Below are positions 34,233 through 43,398 of a stretch of 64,000 nt of DNA, piece by piece. Within the stretch, counting starts at the first letter, position 1, and each line of letters opens with the position of its first letter. The stretch is taken from NCBI GenBank assembly GCA_963704355.1, contig OY969891.1, positions 248,001-312,000 on the forward strand, read 5' to 3'. Source of the stretch: Bog-473 sp963704355 (GTDB lineage: Bacteria > Actinomycetota > Acidimicrobiia > Acidimicrobiales > RAAP-2). The notes under the pieces were generated by a model, which did no database searches, was not told where the DNA came from, and saw only the letters and a list, made by a program, of their open reading frames with translations. Made by a program: the position numbers and the translations under genes.

Positions 34233-35474
34233 TCATTCAGGCGCGGCGTCTGTCGTCGATTCGGCCAAGGAGGAGCGGGCTCGCTCGAGGAACCGGCGCT
34301 CAGCGTCGTTGTCCGTCAGGGTGACCGCAGCCGTGTACGCGGCGGCGCTTTCTTCAATCCGGCCGAGGCGTCGCAGCAACTCGGCGCGGACCGCGTGGTA
34401 CGGGTAATAGCCCTCGAGGGGCAGGGCGGCGATCGTCGCGAGAGCCGGCTCGGCGCCCTCGACCTCGGCCAGGGCGACGGCACGGTTGAGCTGCACCACC
34501 GGGCTGTGGTCGAAGACGACGAGCTGGTCGTAGAGGGTGAGGATCTGGTCCCACGACGTGGACGCGGCGGTCGGCGCGTCAGCATGGACCGCATTGATGG
34601 CGGCTTGGATCTGATACGGGCCGGGGAGATTGCGCCGCAACAGTGATCGCACCATCTCCTGGCCCTCGGCGATCAGCGTTCGGTCCCAGAGACCGCGGTC
34701 TTGTTCGTGCAGGGGAACGAGCGCACCGTCGCCACGGGTACGCGCCGGCCTCCGCGCCTCGATCAACAACAGCAGTGCGAGCAGGCCCAGCACGTCGGGC
34801 TCGTCGGGCATCAGCTCGGCGAGGACGCGGGCGAGCCGGATCGCCTGGCGGGAGAGCTCCGCCCGCGCCAAATGCTCCCCTGAGGTGGCGGCGTACCCCT
34901 CGTTGAACACCAGGTAGATCACGGCGAGCACGGAGTGCAGACGGTCCGGCAATTCGGCGCTGCTGGGTACGCGGTACGGAATCCCTGCGTCGCGGATCTT
35001 CGCCTTGGCCCGTGAGATGCGCTGCGCCATCGTCGGTTCCGGCACAACGAAGGCGCGCGCGATCTCTGATGTCGTGAGCCCTCCGAGCAGCCGCAGGGTG
35101 AGCGCAACTCGGGCGGTCGGTGCAAGCGCCGGATGACAACACGTGAAGATCAGACGGAGACGCTCGTCGTGCACCGCCAGCTCCTCGTCCGGCGCCTCGT
35201 CCTGGCCGAACAAAGCGGCCCGGGCCTCCCGATCGTCTCGGGTCGACTCACGGCGGAGGCGGTCGAGGACCTTGTGACGCGCCGTCGTGATGATCCAACC
35301 GGCGGGGCTGGGCGGCAGTCCGTCGGCCGGCCAGCGCTGAGTCGCCACGACGAACGCCTCCTGCACGCCCTCCTCGGCGAGGTCGATGTCCCGGAACGCC
35401 CGGACCAGAACCGAGACGGCGCGGCCGTACTCGCGACGGAAGACTCCTTCGACATCGACGAGACCGCGCTCCAC
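34233..35474 (-). CDS. ECF sigma factor of the ECF42 type
   Basis: A 413-residue sigma factor, twice the usual ECF size. Region 2 starts VEGVFRREYGRAVSVLVRAFRD and region 4 includes LTTSEIARAFVVPEPTMAQRIS. The C-terminal half (about 190-400) is helical and TPR-like, with LVFNEGYAA and AVALAEVEGAEPAL. This C-terminal extension and a DGPF-protein partner define ECF42. ECF42 factors have no classic anti-sigma factor; the extension is thought to control them. The GTG start follows the partner stop by 18 bases. The targets usually include the partner gene itself. Confidence 0.9.
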   Translation of the reverse strand: MERGLVDVEGVFRREYGRAVSVLVRAFRDIDLAEEGVQEAFVVATQRWPADGLPPSPAGWIITTARHKVLDRLRRESTRDDREARAALFGQDEAPDEELAVHDERLRLIFTCCHPALAPTARVALTLRLLGGLTTSEIARAFVVPEPTMAQRISRAKAKIRDAGIPYRVPSSAELPDRLHSVLAVIYLVFNEGYAATSGEHLARAELSRQAIRLARVLAELMPDEPDVLGLLALLLLIEARRPARTRGDGALVPLHEQDRGLWDRTLIAEGQEMVRSLLRRNLPGPYQIQAAINAVHADAPTAASTSWDQILTLYDQLVVFDHSPVVQLNRAVALAEVEGAEPALATIAALPLEGYYPYHAVRAELLRRLGRIEESAAAYTAAVTLTDNDAERRFLERARSSLAESTTDAAPE

Positions 35475-35492
35475 CTCGGGACCCGAGGGGCC

Positions 35493-35849
35493 TCAGCCCG
35501 GCGGGCTCTCCTGGAACGGTCGCACCTCGACCGGTTCCCCACAGGCGCGAGTGGCCTTGGCGGCCCAGCTCAGTGCCGCATCGAGGTCGTCCACCTCAAT
35601 GATCCAGAAGCCACCGATGTGTTCCTTGGACTCAGTGAAAGGTCCGTCGGTCATCAAGATGTCGTCCCCGTCGGCCCGGACCACCGTGGCCGACGCTGAC
35701 GGGAGCAGTCCCCCGGCGAACACCCAGGCCCCGGCGGACTGCAACTCGGCGTTGAGCTGGTCCACCTGGGCGTACGCCCTCTGCGTCTCCGCGGCAGGCC
35801 GAGGCGGTGCGCCATCGATCATCGACACGCTAAGCAGGTACTGCTTCAT
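35493..35849 (-). CDS. YciI/DGPF-domain protein, ECF42 partner
   Basis: A 118-residue dimeric alpha-beta protein. The signature DGPF appears in LMTDGPFTESKEHIGGFWII, preceded by the MKQYLLSVSMIDG opening. These proteins are encoded next to ECF42 sigma factors and are often their main targets; their chemistry is unknown. ATG 35849 is chosen because the family begins MKQYLL. It and the sigma factor form a unit with 18 bases between. A dihydrofolate-reductase-like gene lies 43 bases upstream on the same strand. Confidence 0.88.
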   Translation of the reverse strand: MKQYLLSVSMIDGAPPRPAAETQRAYAQVDQLNAELQSAGAWVFAGGLLPSASATVVRADGDDILMTDGPFTESKEHIGGFWIIEVDDLDAALSWAAKATRACGEPVEVRPFQESPPG

Positions 35850-35892
35850 GGGTAGAACCTTCTCTCTTTGGTCTCGGCTGGTGTACCGGTTC

Positions 35893-36498
35893 TCACGCAG
35901 GGTCGCGGCCGGCACGTACGGCATGGGCCGGTCGGTAGGTAAGGATGACAATTCCGTCGCCGACGGTCGTGACCTCATCGAGGGCGAGGACTGCGGCCTC
36001 GCTCACATCACCGAAGAGCCTTTTGCCGCTCCCGAGGACGATCGGGAAGACCATGATCCGAAATTCGTCGACGAGCCCGTGTTCCACGAGGCTCTGGACA
36101 AGTGAGGCGCTCCCCGCCACCAGCAGGTCGCCGCGGACCGTCTCCTTCAGCGCACGCACGTCGGCGGCCGCGTCACCTCGGAGCACCGTGCTGTTGTTCC
36201 AGGTCGCGTCGCCGTCGCGCAGCGTGGTGGACACGACGTACTTGGGCATGGCGTTCATCTTGGCAGCGAAGCCGACGGGGTCCTCCATTGTCGGCCACGC
36301 CCCAGCAAAGGCTTGATACGTCACCCGGCCGAGGAGCAGGGCCTCGGCCTCCAGCACCTCGTCCAGTTTGAAACGGTCGCCCCCAGCCCCGCGGCCGAAG
36401 CGAAACGTCCACCCCGCGTTGCGAGTGCCCTCCGAGCCGCCAGGGTCCTCCATGACACCGTCGAGCGAGACGAACTCGCTCACCACAACCCTTCCCAT
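35893..36498 (-). CDS. Dihydrofolate-reductase-family (RibD C-terminal) protein
   Basis: A 201-residue protein of the RibD-C/DHFR-like family. It opens MGRVVVSEFVSLDGVMEDPG, has LLGRVTYQAFAGAWP near 60, the nucleotide-binding LLVAGSASLVQSLVEHGLVDE and PIVLGSGKRLF near 160. Members reduce pteridine- or flavin-like substrates with NADPH, but most small ones have no assigned substrate. AGGGAC precedes the ATG at 36498. It sits upstream of the YciI-ECF42 pair on the same strand and may be read with them. Confidence 0.85.
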   Translation of the reverse strand: MGRVVVSEFVSLDGVMEDPGGSEGTRNAGWTFRFGRGAGGDRFKLDEVLEAEALLLGRVTYQAFAGAWPTMEDPVGFAAKMNAMPKYVVSTTLRDGDATWNNSTVLRGDAAADVRALKETVRGDLLVAGSASLVQSLVEHGLVDEFRIMVFPIVLGSGKRLFGDVSEAAVLALDEVTTVGDGIVILTYRPAHAVRAGRDPA

Positions 36499-36791
36499 GT
36501 CCCTGTCTCCACGTCCACTATCCCCGGTCCCGTACCGGTGGCACTCCTCATACGAACGGCGCGTGTCGAATTCGACACCCATACCAACTTTCTCAAAGGT
36601 TTTTTGCGAGTGGGCGTCTCGCTTGTCACACCCGGGCGCTAAGCCGGGTCTTCCAACCCGAAAGCATCGTCAGGTCCGATATCCGCCAGAAGACTCGGTG
36701 CACGACCCATAGGGTGGAATAGCCCGCTTCCTATCTGCGTTGGCGTACGAGACAGCGGTTGCATGGACCAGGTACCCGTACAAGGAGCCTC

Positions 36792-38325
36792 ATGCGCGGC
36801 AACCACGCCACCTCCATCGAAGTCGCACCAGGTAGGACCGCCCCGTCGTGGCTGGTGCTCAGCCTCGTCCTCATCGGCCAGTTCATGGTCGTGCTCGACG
36901 CGTCGATCGTCAACGTTCGCGCTGCCGTCGATCCAGCATGATCTGCACTTCAGCTCGTCGGGTCTGCAATGGATCGTCAACGCCTACACGCTTACGTTCG
37001 CGGGGTTTCTCCTGCTCGGAGGCCGCGCCGCCGACCTCTACGGCCGCCGCAAGGTCTTCCTCGTCGGCCTCACCGTGTTCACCGCGTCGAGTCTCATAGG
37101 TGGCCTGGCCCCGGACCAGGCCTGGCTGATCACCGCTCGGGCGCTCCAGGGCCTCGGTGCCGCCATCCTGGCCCCGGCCACCCTCACCATCGTCACCGCG
37201 ACCTTTCCCGAAGGCCAGGCGCGAGCGTGGGCACTGGGCGCCTGGAGCGCCGTCTCTTCGGCGGGAGCGTCCGCGGGCGCGCTGCTCGGCGGTATCTTGA
37301 CCGAGTTCCTCACGTGGCGCTGGATCCTCTTCGTCAACGTGCCTGTCGGCGTGATCGCTTTGATCGCCGCCCGTCGCTACGTGCCCGAGTCGCGGGCGGA
37401 CGTGGTGCACCGGCATCTCGACCTTGCCGGCGCCGTGACGGTGACGGGCGGTTTGGTCGCCGTGGTGTACGCGCTCGTGCGCACCGAGTCCTACTCGTGG
37501 GGCTCAGCCGAAGTGCTCATCCCGCTCGCGCTCGGCGTGGTCCTCCTCGCGGTCTTCGTCGTCCTGCAGGCCCGGTTCTCGAAGGCACCGCTGGTTCCGT
37601 TACGAATTTTCCGCTCTCGATTCGTCGCAGGCGGCAACGCGGTGATGCTCTTGCTGTTCGGGGCCCTGTTCGGATCGTGGTACTTCGAAACGCTCTACAT
37701 GCAGCACGTCCTCGGTTACAGCCCGTTGCGCGCCGGCCTCGCCTTCCTCCCTCAGACGGTGCTGATCGCAGCCGGCGCCCAGGTGACCTCACGTTTGGTG
37801 CCGCGATTCGGGCCACGCCCGCTCATCGTCCTGGGGACCCTCGTCGCTGCGGCCGGACTGGGCTGGCTTGCGCAGATCTCGGTGTCGTCAACCTTCGTCG
37901 CCGACCTTCTCGGCCCGTACGTGCTGATCGGCCTCGGCATGGGCCTGGCCGTCACGCCCATCGCCGTAGCGGGGACAGCCGGCGTGGCCCGGGGTGACGC
38001 CGGACTGGCCTCGGGCCTGCTCAACACGTCGCGGACGGTCGGCGCATCCATCGGCTTGGCGGCCTTGGCGACGATCGCGGCAGGCCGCACATCCGGCCTG
38101 CTCGCTGGGGTCGCCGCGACGCCCGCCCACACCGCGGCGGCCCTCACCGGGGGCTACGCCTTGGCCTTCAGCGTGGCGGCCGTGATCCTGCTCGTCACGG
38201 CGGCGGTCGCCGTGACGACCCTGCCGTCCCTCCGAGTGCTCGGCCAGCCAGAAGACGCCCGCCGCGAAGCACCGGCGCCCGACGTCGGGGCGCTGGAAAT
38301 GGACCGGGCGCTCGAGACCACGTGA
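36792..38325 (+). pseudogene. MFS drug exporter (DHA2-like), one-base frameshift
   Basis: AAGGAG precedes ATG 36792 by four bases. That frame encodes the expected first helix, WLVLSLVLIGQFMVVLDASI, then NV. At about 36918 the frame must shift: one extra base in GTTCGCG moves the reading to the frame that continues ALPSIQHDLHFSSSGLQW. That frame then runs intact through the rest of a 12-14 helix MFS exporter to 38325 (RALQGLGAAILAPATLTIV and EFLTWRWILFVNVPVG are family motifs). As written, translation stops at 36941. Either the gene is broken or the base is a sequencing error. If intact it would export drugs or toxic compounds by proton exchange. Confidence 0.75.
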
Positions 38326-38395
38326 GCCTGGAGATTCGTGAGGCGCTGGCCCCACTCGGAACGCCCTTGGCGTTGGTAGGGCGCAAGAGGTTTGA

Positions 38396-38779
38396 TCACC
38401 CGGGAGGCGGTGCGACCTGTTCCATGAATTCGAGGCGGATCCCCCCGGGGGCCTCGACGAAAGCGATGCGGCGAGTGCCGAACGCGCCGCTCACCGTGCG
38501 CGGGCCCCACAGGACCTCGTGGCGGGCCAGCTCTGCGTCGAGATCGTCAACGAAGAGCGCGGGGTGCAAGAAGCCTTCGTCGGGGAGCGGACATGCGTCC
38601 TCATAGATCGCACGGGTGAAGAGGGTGAGCGCCAGCGCGCCGAGCTGCACGTCGGACCGGCGCCCGTTTTCCCAGGCCACCGGCTCGGACACCTCCGCTC
38701 CCGCGGCGCGGTACCAGGTGCACGCGGCCTCGAGGTCCGACACCTTGACGGCCAAGTTGGCCAGGCCGGTGACGACCAT
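38396..38779 (-). CDS. VOC-family protein (second of a pair)
   Basis: A 127-residue VOC protein: GLANLAVKVSDLEAACTWY forms module one and FLHPALFVDDLDAELARHE module two, with the metal-ligand Glu in IRLEFMEQ. The start overlaps the upstream VOC stop by one base (TGATG), showing coupling. It is the third gene of the amidohydrolase-VOC-VOC unit. Function is unknown; the first-module metal His seems to be replaced by Asn (ANLAV). Two VOC subunits of unequal size may work as a pair. Confidence 0.8.
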   Translation of the reverse strand: MVVTGLANLAVKVSDLEAACTWYRAAGAEVSEPVAWENGRRSDVQLGALALTLFTRAIYEDACPLPDEGFLHPALFVDDLDAELARHEVLWGPRTVSGAFGTRRIAFVEAPGGIRLEFMEQVAPPPG

Positions 38780-39273
38780 CAGTGCAGCGGTGTGCCGTAG
38801 AGCGATCCGAGGTCCTCGGCGATGAGCTCGAGCCTGACACCGTCCGGATCCGAGAAGTAGAGCGAGACACCACTCTCCACGTGCGTCGCCACTCCCGCCT
38901 CCTCCAGGCGGGCACGAGCCGATTCCCACTGCGACGTGTCCACCGAGATGGCGAGATGGTGGAAGCCACCCAGCACTTCTGTGTACGGGCCCAGCCCGAG
39001 GCCAGGGAAGTCGAAGAAGGCGAGTGTGTTGTCGTGACCGAGATCGAAGAAGAGGTGCGTCGAGCCGCTGTAGTCCCGGTTCTCGAACAACTCCGCGAGC
39101 GGGAAGCCGAGGAGTTCCTGGTAGAAGTGAATCGTGCGCTCCACGTCCGAGCACAGGAGCGCTAGGTGGTGCACGCCTCTGGCCGTCGACTTTGGCCGAG
39201 AGGACGGCTCCCGAAGGTACTTGTCGCGGAGACGTTCGCGCTCTGCAGCGGCTGCCTCGAGATCGATCGTCAT
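38779..39273 (-). CDS. VOC-family protein, ring-cleavage-dioxygenase-like
   Basis: A 164-residue protein. A charged helix (AAAAERERLRDKYLREP) is followed by two VOC modules: VHHLALLCSDVERTIHFYQ and GFHHLAISVDTSQWESA. The C-terminal metal Glu is in RLELIAEDLG, and a His begins each module, so a metal site H-H-E is plausible. The layout is that of extradiol-dioxygenase-like or glyoxalase-like enzymes. ATG 39273 overlaps the amidohydrolase stop by four bases, which fixes the start. Substrate unknown, perhaps aromatic given the neighbour. Confidence 0.82.
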   Translation of the reverse strand: MTIDLEAAAAERERLRDKYLREPSSRPKSTARGVHHLALLCSDVERTIHFYQELLGFPLAELFENRDYSGSTHLFFDLGHDNTLAFFDFPGLGLGPYTEVLGGFHHLAISVDTSQWESARARLEEAGVATHVESGVSLYFSDPDGVRLELIAEDLGSLYGTPLH

Positions 39274-40412
39274 ACCCCGAGCAGCCACTCAGCGTTGGCT
39301 CCCAAGATGTTCGTCCGCGCCGTCCCCTCCAAGCCGGCGACGGCGCGCTCTGCTGCCGCCATGGGGTCGGCCACGCCCTCGGCGTGGGGCCAGTCGCTCC
39401 CGATCATGTAGGTGTTCTCACCGACCTTGGGTACGAGCCGATTGGGCATCTCGTAGGGCAAGGCCGCCACACGCACTTGTCGCAGGAAGTACTCCGAGGG
39501 ACGTGCCGACAGCCGGTGGTAGGGCTCACCGTGCCTTTGAGCGTAGAAGTCCGACGCGCCGTCGATATGCAGCAGGAACCCCGGGACCCAACTCGCCGTG
39601 AGCTCGACCACGCCGACGCGCAGGGCCGTGAATCGGTCGAGGACGCCGTTCAGGATCAGGTCGGCCAGCGCAACCGCGGGGGCTAGGTACAAAAAGATGG
39701 AGTCGAAGAGGCGTTCCCCGTCTTCCGGCTCACCCTGCCGCCAGGCCGGGTGAAGTGGGCTCTCGAACTCCGAGACGTGGAACACGGGGGCGACGCCCTG
39801 GTCGCTGAAGGCGGCCCACACGCGATCGAAGTCCGGATGCGACAGCGGCTTGTTGTCGACGGGAGCCGGGGCGACCATGGCCAGGCGCAGCCCGTCGGCC
39901 CGCACCCTCTCGATCTCTTCGACGGCCCACTCGGGATCGTGCAGGAGGACGTGCGCCACGCCGAAGAGGCGGCCGTCTCCTTCGTCGCAGACGCCGGCCG
40001 TGAAGCGGTTGTAGGCGCGGGCGTTGGCCCGTTGGGCCGAACGGTCCGAGGCGAGCCGCTGCTCCCACAGCAGTCCGTAATTGGGAAAGAGGACGGCGGC
40101 GTCGAGGCCGAACGCGTCCAACGACGCCAGGCGTGCGCCGGCCAGCCGGTAGGAATCGGGGACGAGTTCCTCGAACGAGGCCGGCGCCCGTTCGCCCCGC
40201 AGGCGGCGGAGTCGATCCGCGCCGATGAACGAAGAACGTTCCGGGATCGGGACCTCGAGCGGAGTGAGACGGGCGCCCCTCCAGGTCAACCAGGGCCATC
40301 CGGTCTCGTCGTCGGTGATCGAGAGTGCGTCGTCCCGGTGCGCCGGCTCGATGTGCTCGGACCAGGTCGTCCTCGACTCGAAGAGATGTTGGTCGACGTC
40401 GATGATCGGCAA
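39270..40412 (-). CDS. Amidohydrolase-2 family protein (ACMSD-like)
   Basis: A TIM-barrel metal-dependent hydrolase or decarboxylase. It starts IIDVDQHLFE (D-x-D/H site), has a middle FHVSEFESP and ends with TYMIGSDWPHAEG, the late Asp of the family. Relatives include aminocarboxymuconate-semialdehyde decarboxylase and other ring-fission-product enzymes. A GTG at 40436 opens a longer frame, but GGAGG lies after it and ten bases before TTG 40412. I therefore take TTG as the start (380 residues). It leads an operon with two VOC genes, suggesting a short aromatic-degradation route. Confidence 0.8.
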   Translation of the reverse strand: MPIIDVDQHLFESRTTWSEHIEPAHRDDALSITDDETGWPWLTWRGARLTPLEVPIPERSSFIGADRLRRLRGERAPASFEELVPDSYRLAGARLASLDAFGLDAAVLFPNYGLLWEQRLASDRSAQRANARAYNRFTAGVCDEGDGRLFGVAHVLLHDPEWAVEEIERVRADGLRLAMVAPAPVDNKPLSHPDFDRVWAAFSDQGVAPVFHVSEFESPLHPAWRQGEPEDGERLFDSIFLYLAPAVALADLILNGVLDRFTALRVGVVELTASWVPGFLLHIDGASDFYAQRHGEPYHRLSARPSEYFLRQVRVAALPYEMPNRLVPKVGENTYMIGSDWPHAEGVADPMAAAERAVAGLEGTARTNILGANAEWLLGV

Positions 40413-40469
40413 CGCGATGGGCCCTCCTAGCGGCACAGTACCAGTGCGTCGTCCTGGAGTCTCCCGGCC

Positions 40470-41402
40470 CTACCCGATGCCATCTCGCAGGCCGCGCAGC
40501 CAGTCGTCGGCGGCCTGCCAGGCCGCGTCGGCCTGCCGCCGCTGCTCGGCACCGTGCTCCCCGGCGGCCGGATAGGAGCCGAGAAACTTCACACCGGCGA
40601 GTGAGGCGTGGAGGTCGCGGAGGCAATCGGCGACGACCTCGTCCCCGACGTGGCCGGAGAGGTCGATGACGAAGCAGTAGTCGCCGAGGCCCTGCTTGGT
40701 CGGGCGCGACTCGAGCTTGGTCAGGTTGATGTTGCGGGCTGCGAACTGTCCCAGGATTCCGTGCAGGCTGCCCGGGTGATCGGCGCGTTGGAAGCAGACG
40801 ATGCTCGTCTTGTCGTGTCCGGTCGGCTTCGGAACCTTCGTCCGGGCCACCAGCACGAATCGGGTCTGGTTGTCGGGGTGGTCCTCGACATCCTCGGCCA
40901 GGATGCTCAGGCCGTACCTCTCGGCGGCCACCTTTGGCGCGATCGCGGCGCCGCCGGGCGAGCCCGACTCCCCCAGCGTCCGCGCCGCATCGGCCGTGGA
41001 GTTGGCCGCTCGCTGTTCCGCCTCTGGTAACGCCTCGGCCAGGAACTTCTGGCACTGGGCCAGCGCGTGCGGATACGACGACACCGTGCGGATCTCAGAC
41101 AGCTTCGTGCCGGGACGGGCCATGAGGTGGAGGTGGATGTCCATGACGACCTCACGCTGGATGTGCAGGTCCACGTCGTGGATGAGCCCGTCGATGGTGG
41201 CGCTGACTGTCCCTTCGATCGCGTTCTCAATGGGGACGAAGCCGCATTCCGCCTCACCGCGGGCAACGGCGGCGAGGACCGCGGTGATGGAGGGAAGCGG
41301 CGTCGCCTTCGTCGCCGCCAGGTCGGGTTCGGTCAGCAGGGCCTCCTGGGTGAAGGTGGCCTCGGGCCCGAAGTACGCGACCGAGGTCGCAGGGGGGTTC
41401 AC
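40470..41402 (-). CDS. pheA: Prephenate dehydratase
   Basis: A 310-residue single-function prephenate dehydratase. The N-terminal domain starts VAYFGPEATFTQEAL, has FVPIENAIEGTVSATID near 55-71, and NQTRFVLV carries the catalytic Thr near 181. The C-terminal ACT domain contains LESRPTKQGLGDYCFVID, the phenylalanine-binding ESRP motif, so feedback inhibition by Phe is likely. It turns prephenate into phenylpyruvate in Phe synthesis. The GTG start lies eight bases after a TATCCT box, with larB on the opposite strand 23 bases away. Confidence 0.94.
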   Translation of the reverse strand: MNPPATSVAYFGPEATFTQEALLTEPDLAATKATPLPSITAVLAAVARGEAECGFVPIENAIEGTVSATIDGLIHDVDLHIQREVVMDIHLHLMARPGTKLSEIRTVSSYPHALAQCQKFLAEALPEAEQRAANSTADAARTLGESGSPGGAAIAPKVAAERYGLSILAEDVEDHPDNQTRFVLVARTKVPKPTGHDKTSIVCFQRADHPGSLHGILGQFAARNINLTKLESRPTKQGLGDYCFVIDLSGHVGDEVVADCLRDLHASLAGVKFLGSYPAAGEHGAEQRRQADAAWQAADDWLRGLRDGIG

Positions 41403-41410
41403 GGTTGGGC

Positions 41411-41416
41411 AGGATA
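41411..41416 (-). promoter_or_regulatory. Candidate -10 box of pheA, leaderless spacing
   Basis: TATCCT on the minus strand is eight bases before the pheA GTG at 41402. No ribosome-binding site is seen. Confidence 0.4.
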
Positions 41417-41425
41417 GAGCAGGTC

Positions 41426-42187
41426 ATGGACGCCTCTTCGCTGCGTGCACTGCTGGAACAGGTCGCCTCGGGCCAGTGCGCGCCCGACGACGCCGTGCGC
41501 CAACTGCGCCGGCTGCCCTTTGCCGACCTCGGGTTTGCCCGGGTCGATCACCACCGTGACCTGCGGCTCGGCATGCCCGAAGCCGTCTACGGGCCCGGTA
41601 AGACGCCCGAGAACTGTGCCGCAATCCTGGAGGAGCTGCTGGGAGGAAGCGACGGCCCCGTGCTCCTCACGCGGGCGAACGACGCTCAGGTGAAGGCCGG
41701 GTCGGCGGTGGGCTCAGCCGTCGGCGTCGGCCCCGGCCTGGTCACTCAGAGCGGTGCCTTCTCGACCCTGGCATTCCGTCCGGCCGCACCCAGGTCTGGG
41801 GACGTCGTCGTGGTCACCGCCGGGACGGCCGATCTCCCCGTGGCCATGGAGTGCACGGCGGTCCTCGGCGCGCTCGGGATCACGCCGACGCTGCTCGCCG
41901 ATTGTGGCGTCGCGGGCCTGCACCGTTTGCTGGCCGAGGTCGACACCGTCGCCATGGCCGACGCCGTCGTCGTGATCGCGGGGATGGAAGGCGCATTGGC
42001 CAGCGTCGTGGGCGGGCTCACCCCGGCGCCGGTCGTCGCCGTGCCTACCAGCACCGGCTACGGCGCTGCACTCGAGGGCGTCACGGCCTTGCTGAGCATG
42101 CTGTCGGCGTGTTCGTCGGGCATCGCCGTGGTCGGCATCGACAACGGATACGGCGCCGGGTGTGCGGTCGCTCGCCTTCTCCCGTGA
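41426..42187 (+). CDS. larB: Nickel-pincer cofactor synthase LarB
   Basis: A 253-residue member of the LarB/PurE-like family. The N-terminal DLGFARVDHHRDLRLGMPEAV and VYGPGKTPE are LarB hallmarks. The C-terminal half is the carboxylase-like fold with AGTADLPVAMECTAVL and IAGMEGALASVVGGL. LarB carboxylates nicotinic acid adenine dinucleotide and cleaves its phosphoanhydride, the first step to the nickel-pincer nucleotide of lactate racemase-type enzymes. ATG 41426 gives the usual N-terminus. It is coupled to larC by a GTGA overlap. LarA, the usual enzyme using the cofactor, is not in this window. Confidence 0.92.
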   Translation: MDASSLRALLEQVASGQCAPDDAVRQLRRLPFADLGFARVDHHRDLRLGMPEAVYGPGKTPENCAAILEELLGGSDGPVLLTRANDAQVKAGSAVGSAVGVGPGLVTQSGAFSTLAFRPAAPRSGDVVVVTAGTADLPVAMECTAVLGALGITPTLLADCGVAGLHRLLAEVDTVAMADAVVVIAGMEGALASVVGGLTPAPVVAVPTSTGYGAALEGVTALLSMLSACSSGIAVVGIDNGYGAGCAVARLLP

Positions 42188-43398
42188 ACGAGCCCACCGT
42201 CCCCGAGACGCTTGCCTGGTTTCACTGCTTCGCCGGCATCGCCGGGGACATGGCGTTGGGCTCGCTCATCGACGCCGGCGCCGACGTCGATGAGGTGCGA
42301 ATGCTGCTCCACCGCCTCGCCCTCCCGGCCTGGGACCTGCGTGTCGAAGAAGGCATGCGGGGCGGGATCGCCTGCACCCGGGCGCTCATCAGCGGCGACG
42401 ACGTGGTGGTCCGTACACACGGGGCCATCAGCGCGCTCATCAGCGATGCCACCCTGCCTGCCCGCGTGACCGAGCGCGCCCTCGCGGTGTTCCACTCGCT
42501 CGCGGTGGTCGAGTCCGCGCTGCACCGGCGTCCGCTCGACCAGGTGCACTTCCACGAGGTCGGCGGCCACGACTCCATCATCGACATCGTCGGCACGGCG
42601 GCCGCACTCGAGGTGCTGGGGGTCGACAGGGTCATGGCGTCGACGGTGGCCACGGGCACGGGGACGATCCGAAGCGCCCATGGCTGGCTGCCCAACCCTT
42701 CCCCGGCGACGGTACGGCTCCTCGAAGGCGTCCCCACCTACGGACGCGATGTGCGGTTGGAGCTCACCACGCCGACCGGCGCCGCGCTTCTGGCGACGCT
42801 CTGTTCGGCGTTCGGGCCTATGCCGGCCATGAGCGTCACGGCGTCGGGGTTCGGGGGCGGTGCCGGTGAGCTGCCCGACCTGCCGAACTGCACCCAGGTC
42901 GTGGTCGGGCGGCGTACGGAGACGGCCGACGTCGGACCGGGACAGCCCGCGCTGGTGCTCGAGACCAATCTTGACGACGCCACCGGCGAACAGCTCGGGT
43001 TCGCGCTCGCCTCCGCCCTCGAGTCCGGCGCCCACGACGCGTGGGTGACCCCGGTCACCATGAAGAAGGGGAGGCCAGGACACGTGCTGCACGTGCTGAC
43101 CGACGCGATCCACGTCGAGGCGCTTCGGCAGGAGATGGCACGGGCGACCGGCACCATGGGCATCCGTGCACTGCCGGTCGAGCGATGGCCAGCCGCCCGG
43201 GAGCTGGGCCAGGTCGCCGTCGACGGCATGACCATCCGGATGAAAGTGACGAGCGGGCGCGCCAAGCCCGAGTTCGACGACGTGGTGCTCGTGGCAGCGA
43301 AGACGGGGTCCCCGCTCCACGAGATTGCCAGCCGCGCCGAGGAAGCGTGGCGGGCTGCGACCCGGCGCCGTCCCGGCCCCGATGCGTCTCCGGCCTGA
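42184..43398 (+). CDS. larC: Nickel insertion protein LarC
   Basis: A 404-residue LarC. It starts LAWFHCFAGIAGDMALGSLI, has VHFHEVGGHDSIIDIVGTAA near 121-140, and VLETNLDDATGEQ near 260. It keeps the later metal-handling part (VTPVTMKKGRPGHVLHVL). LarC puts nickel into the pincer nucleotide at the expense of CTP. In Lactiplantibacillus it is made by ribosomal frameshifting from larC1/larC2; here one frame is continuous. GTG 42184 overlaps the larB stop. The next gene begins on the last base of its stop. Confidence 0.92.
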   Translation: MNEPTVPETLAWFHCFAGIAGDMALGSLIDAGADVDEVRMLLHRLALPAWDLRVEEGMRGGIACTRALISGDDVVVRTHGAISALISDATLPARVTERALAVFHSLAVVESALHRRPLDQVHFHEVGGHDSIIDIVGTAAALEVLGVDRVMASTVATGTGTIRSAHGWLPNPSPATVRLLEGVPTYGRDVRLELTTPTGAALLATLCSAFGPMPAMSVTASGFGGGAGELPDLPNCTQVVVGRRTETADVGPGQPALVLETNLDDATGEQLGFALASALESGAHDAWVTPVTMKKGRPGHVLHVLTDAIHVEALRQEMARATGTMGIRALPVERWPAARELGQVAVDGMTIRMKVTSGRAKPEFDDVVLVAAKTGSPLHEIASRAEEAWRAATRRRPGPDASPA

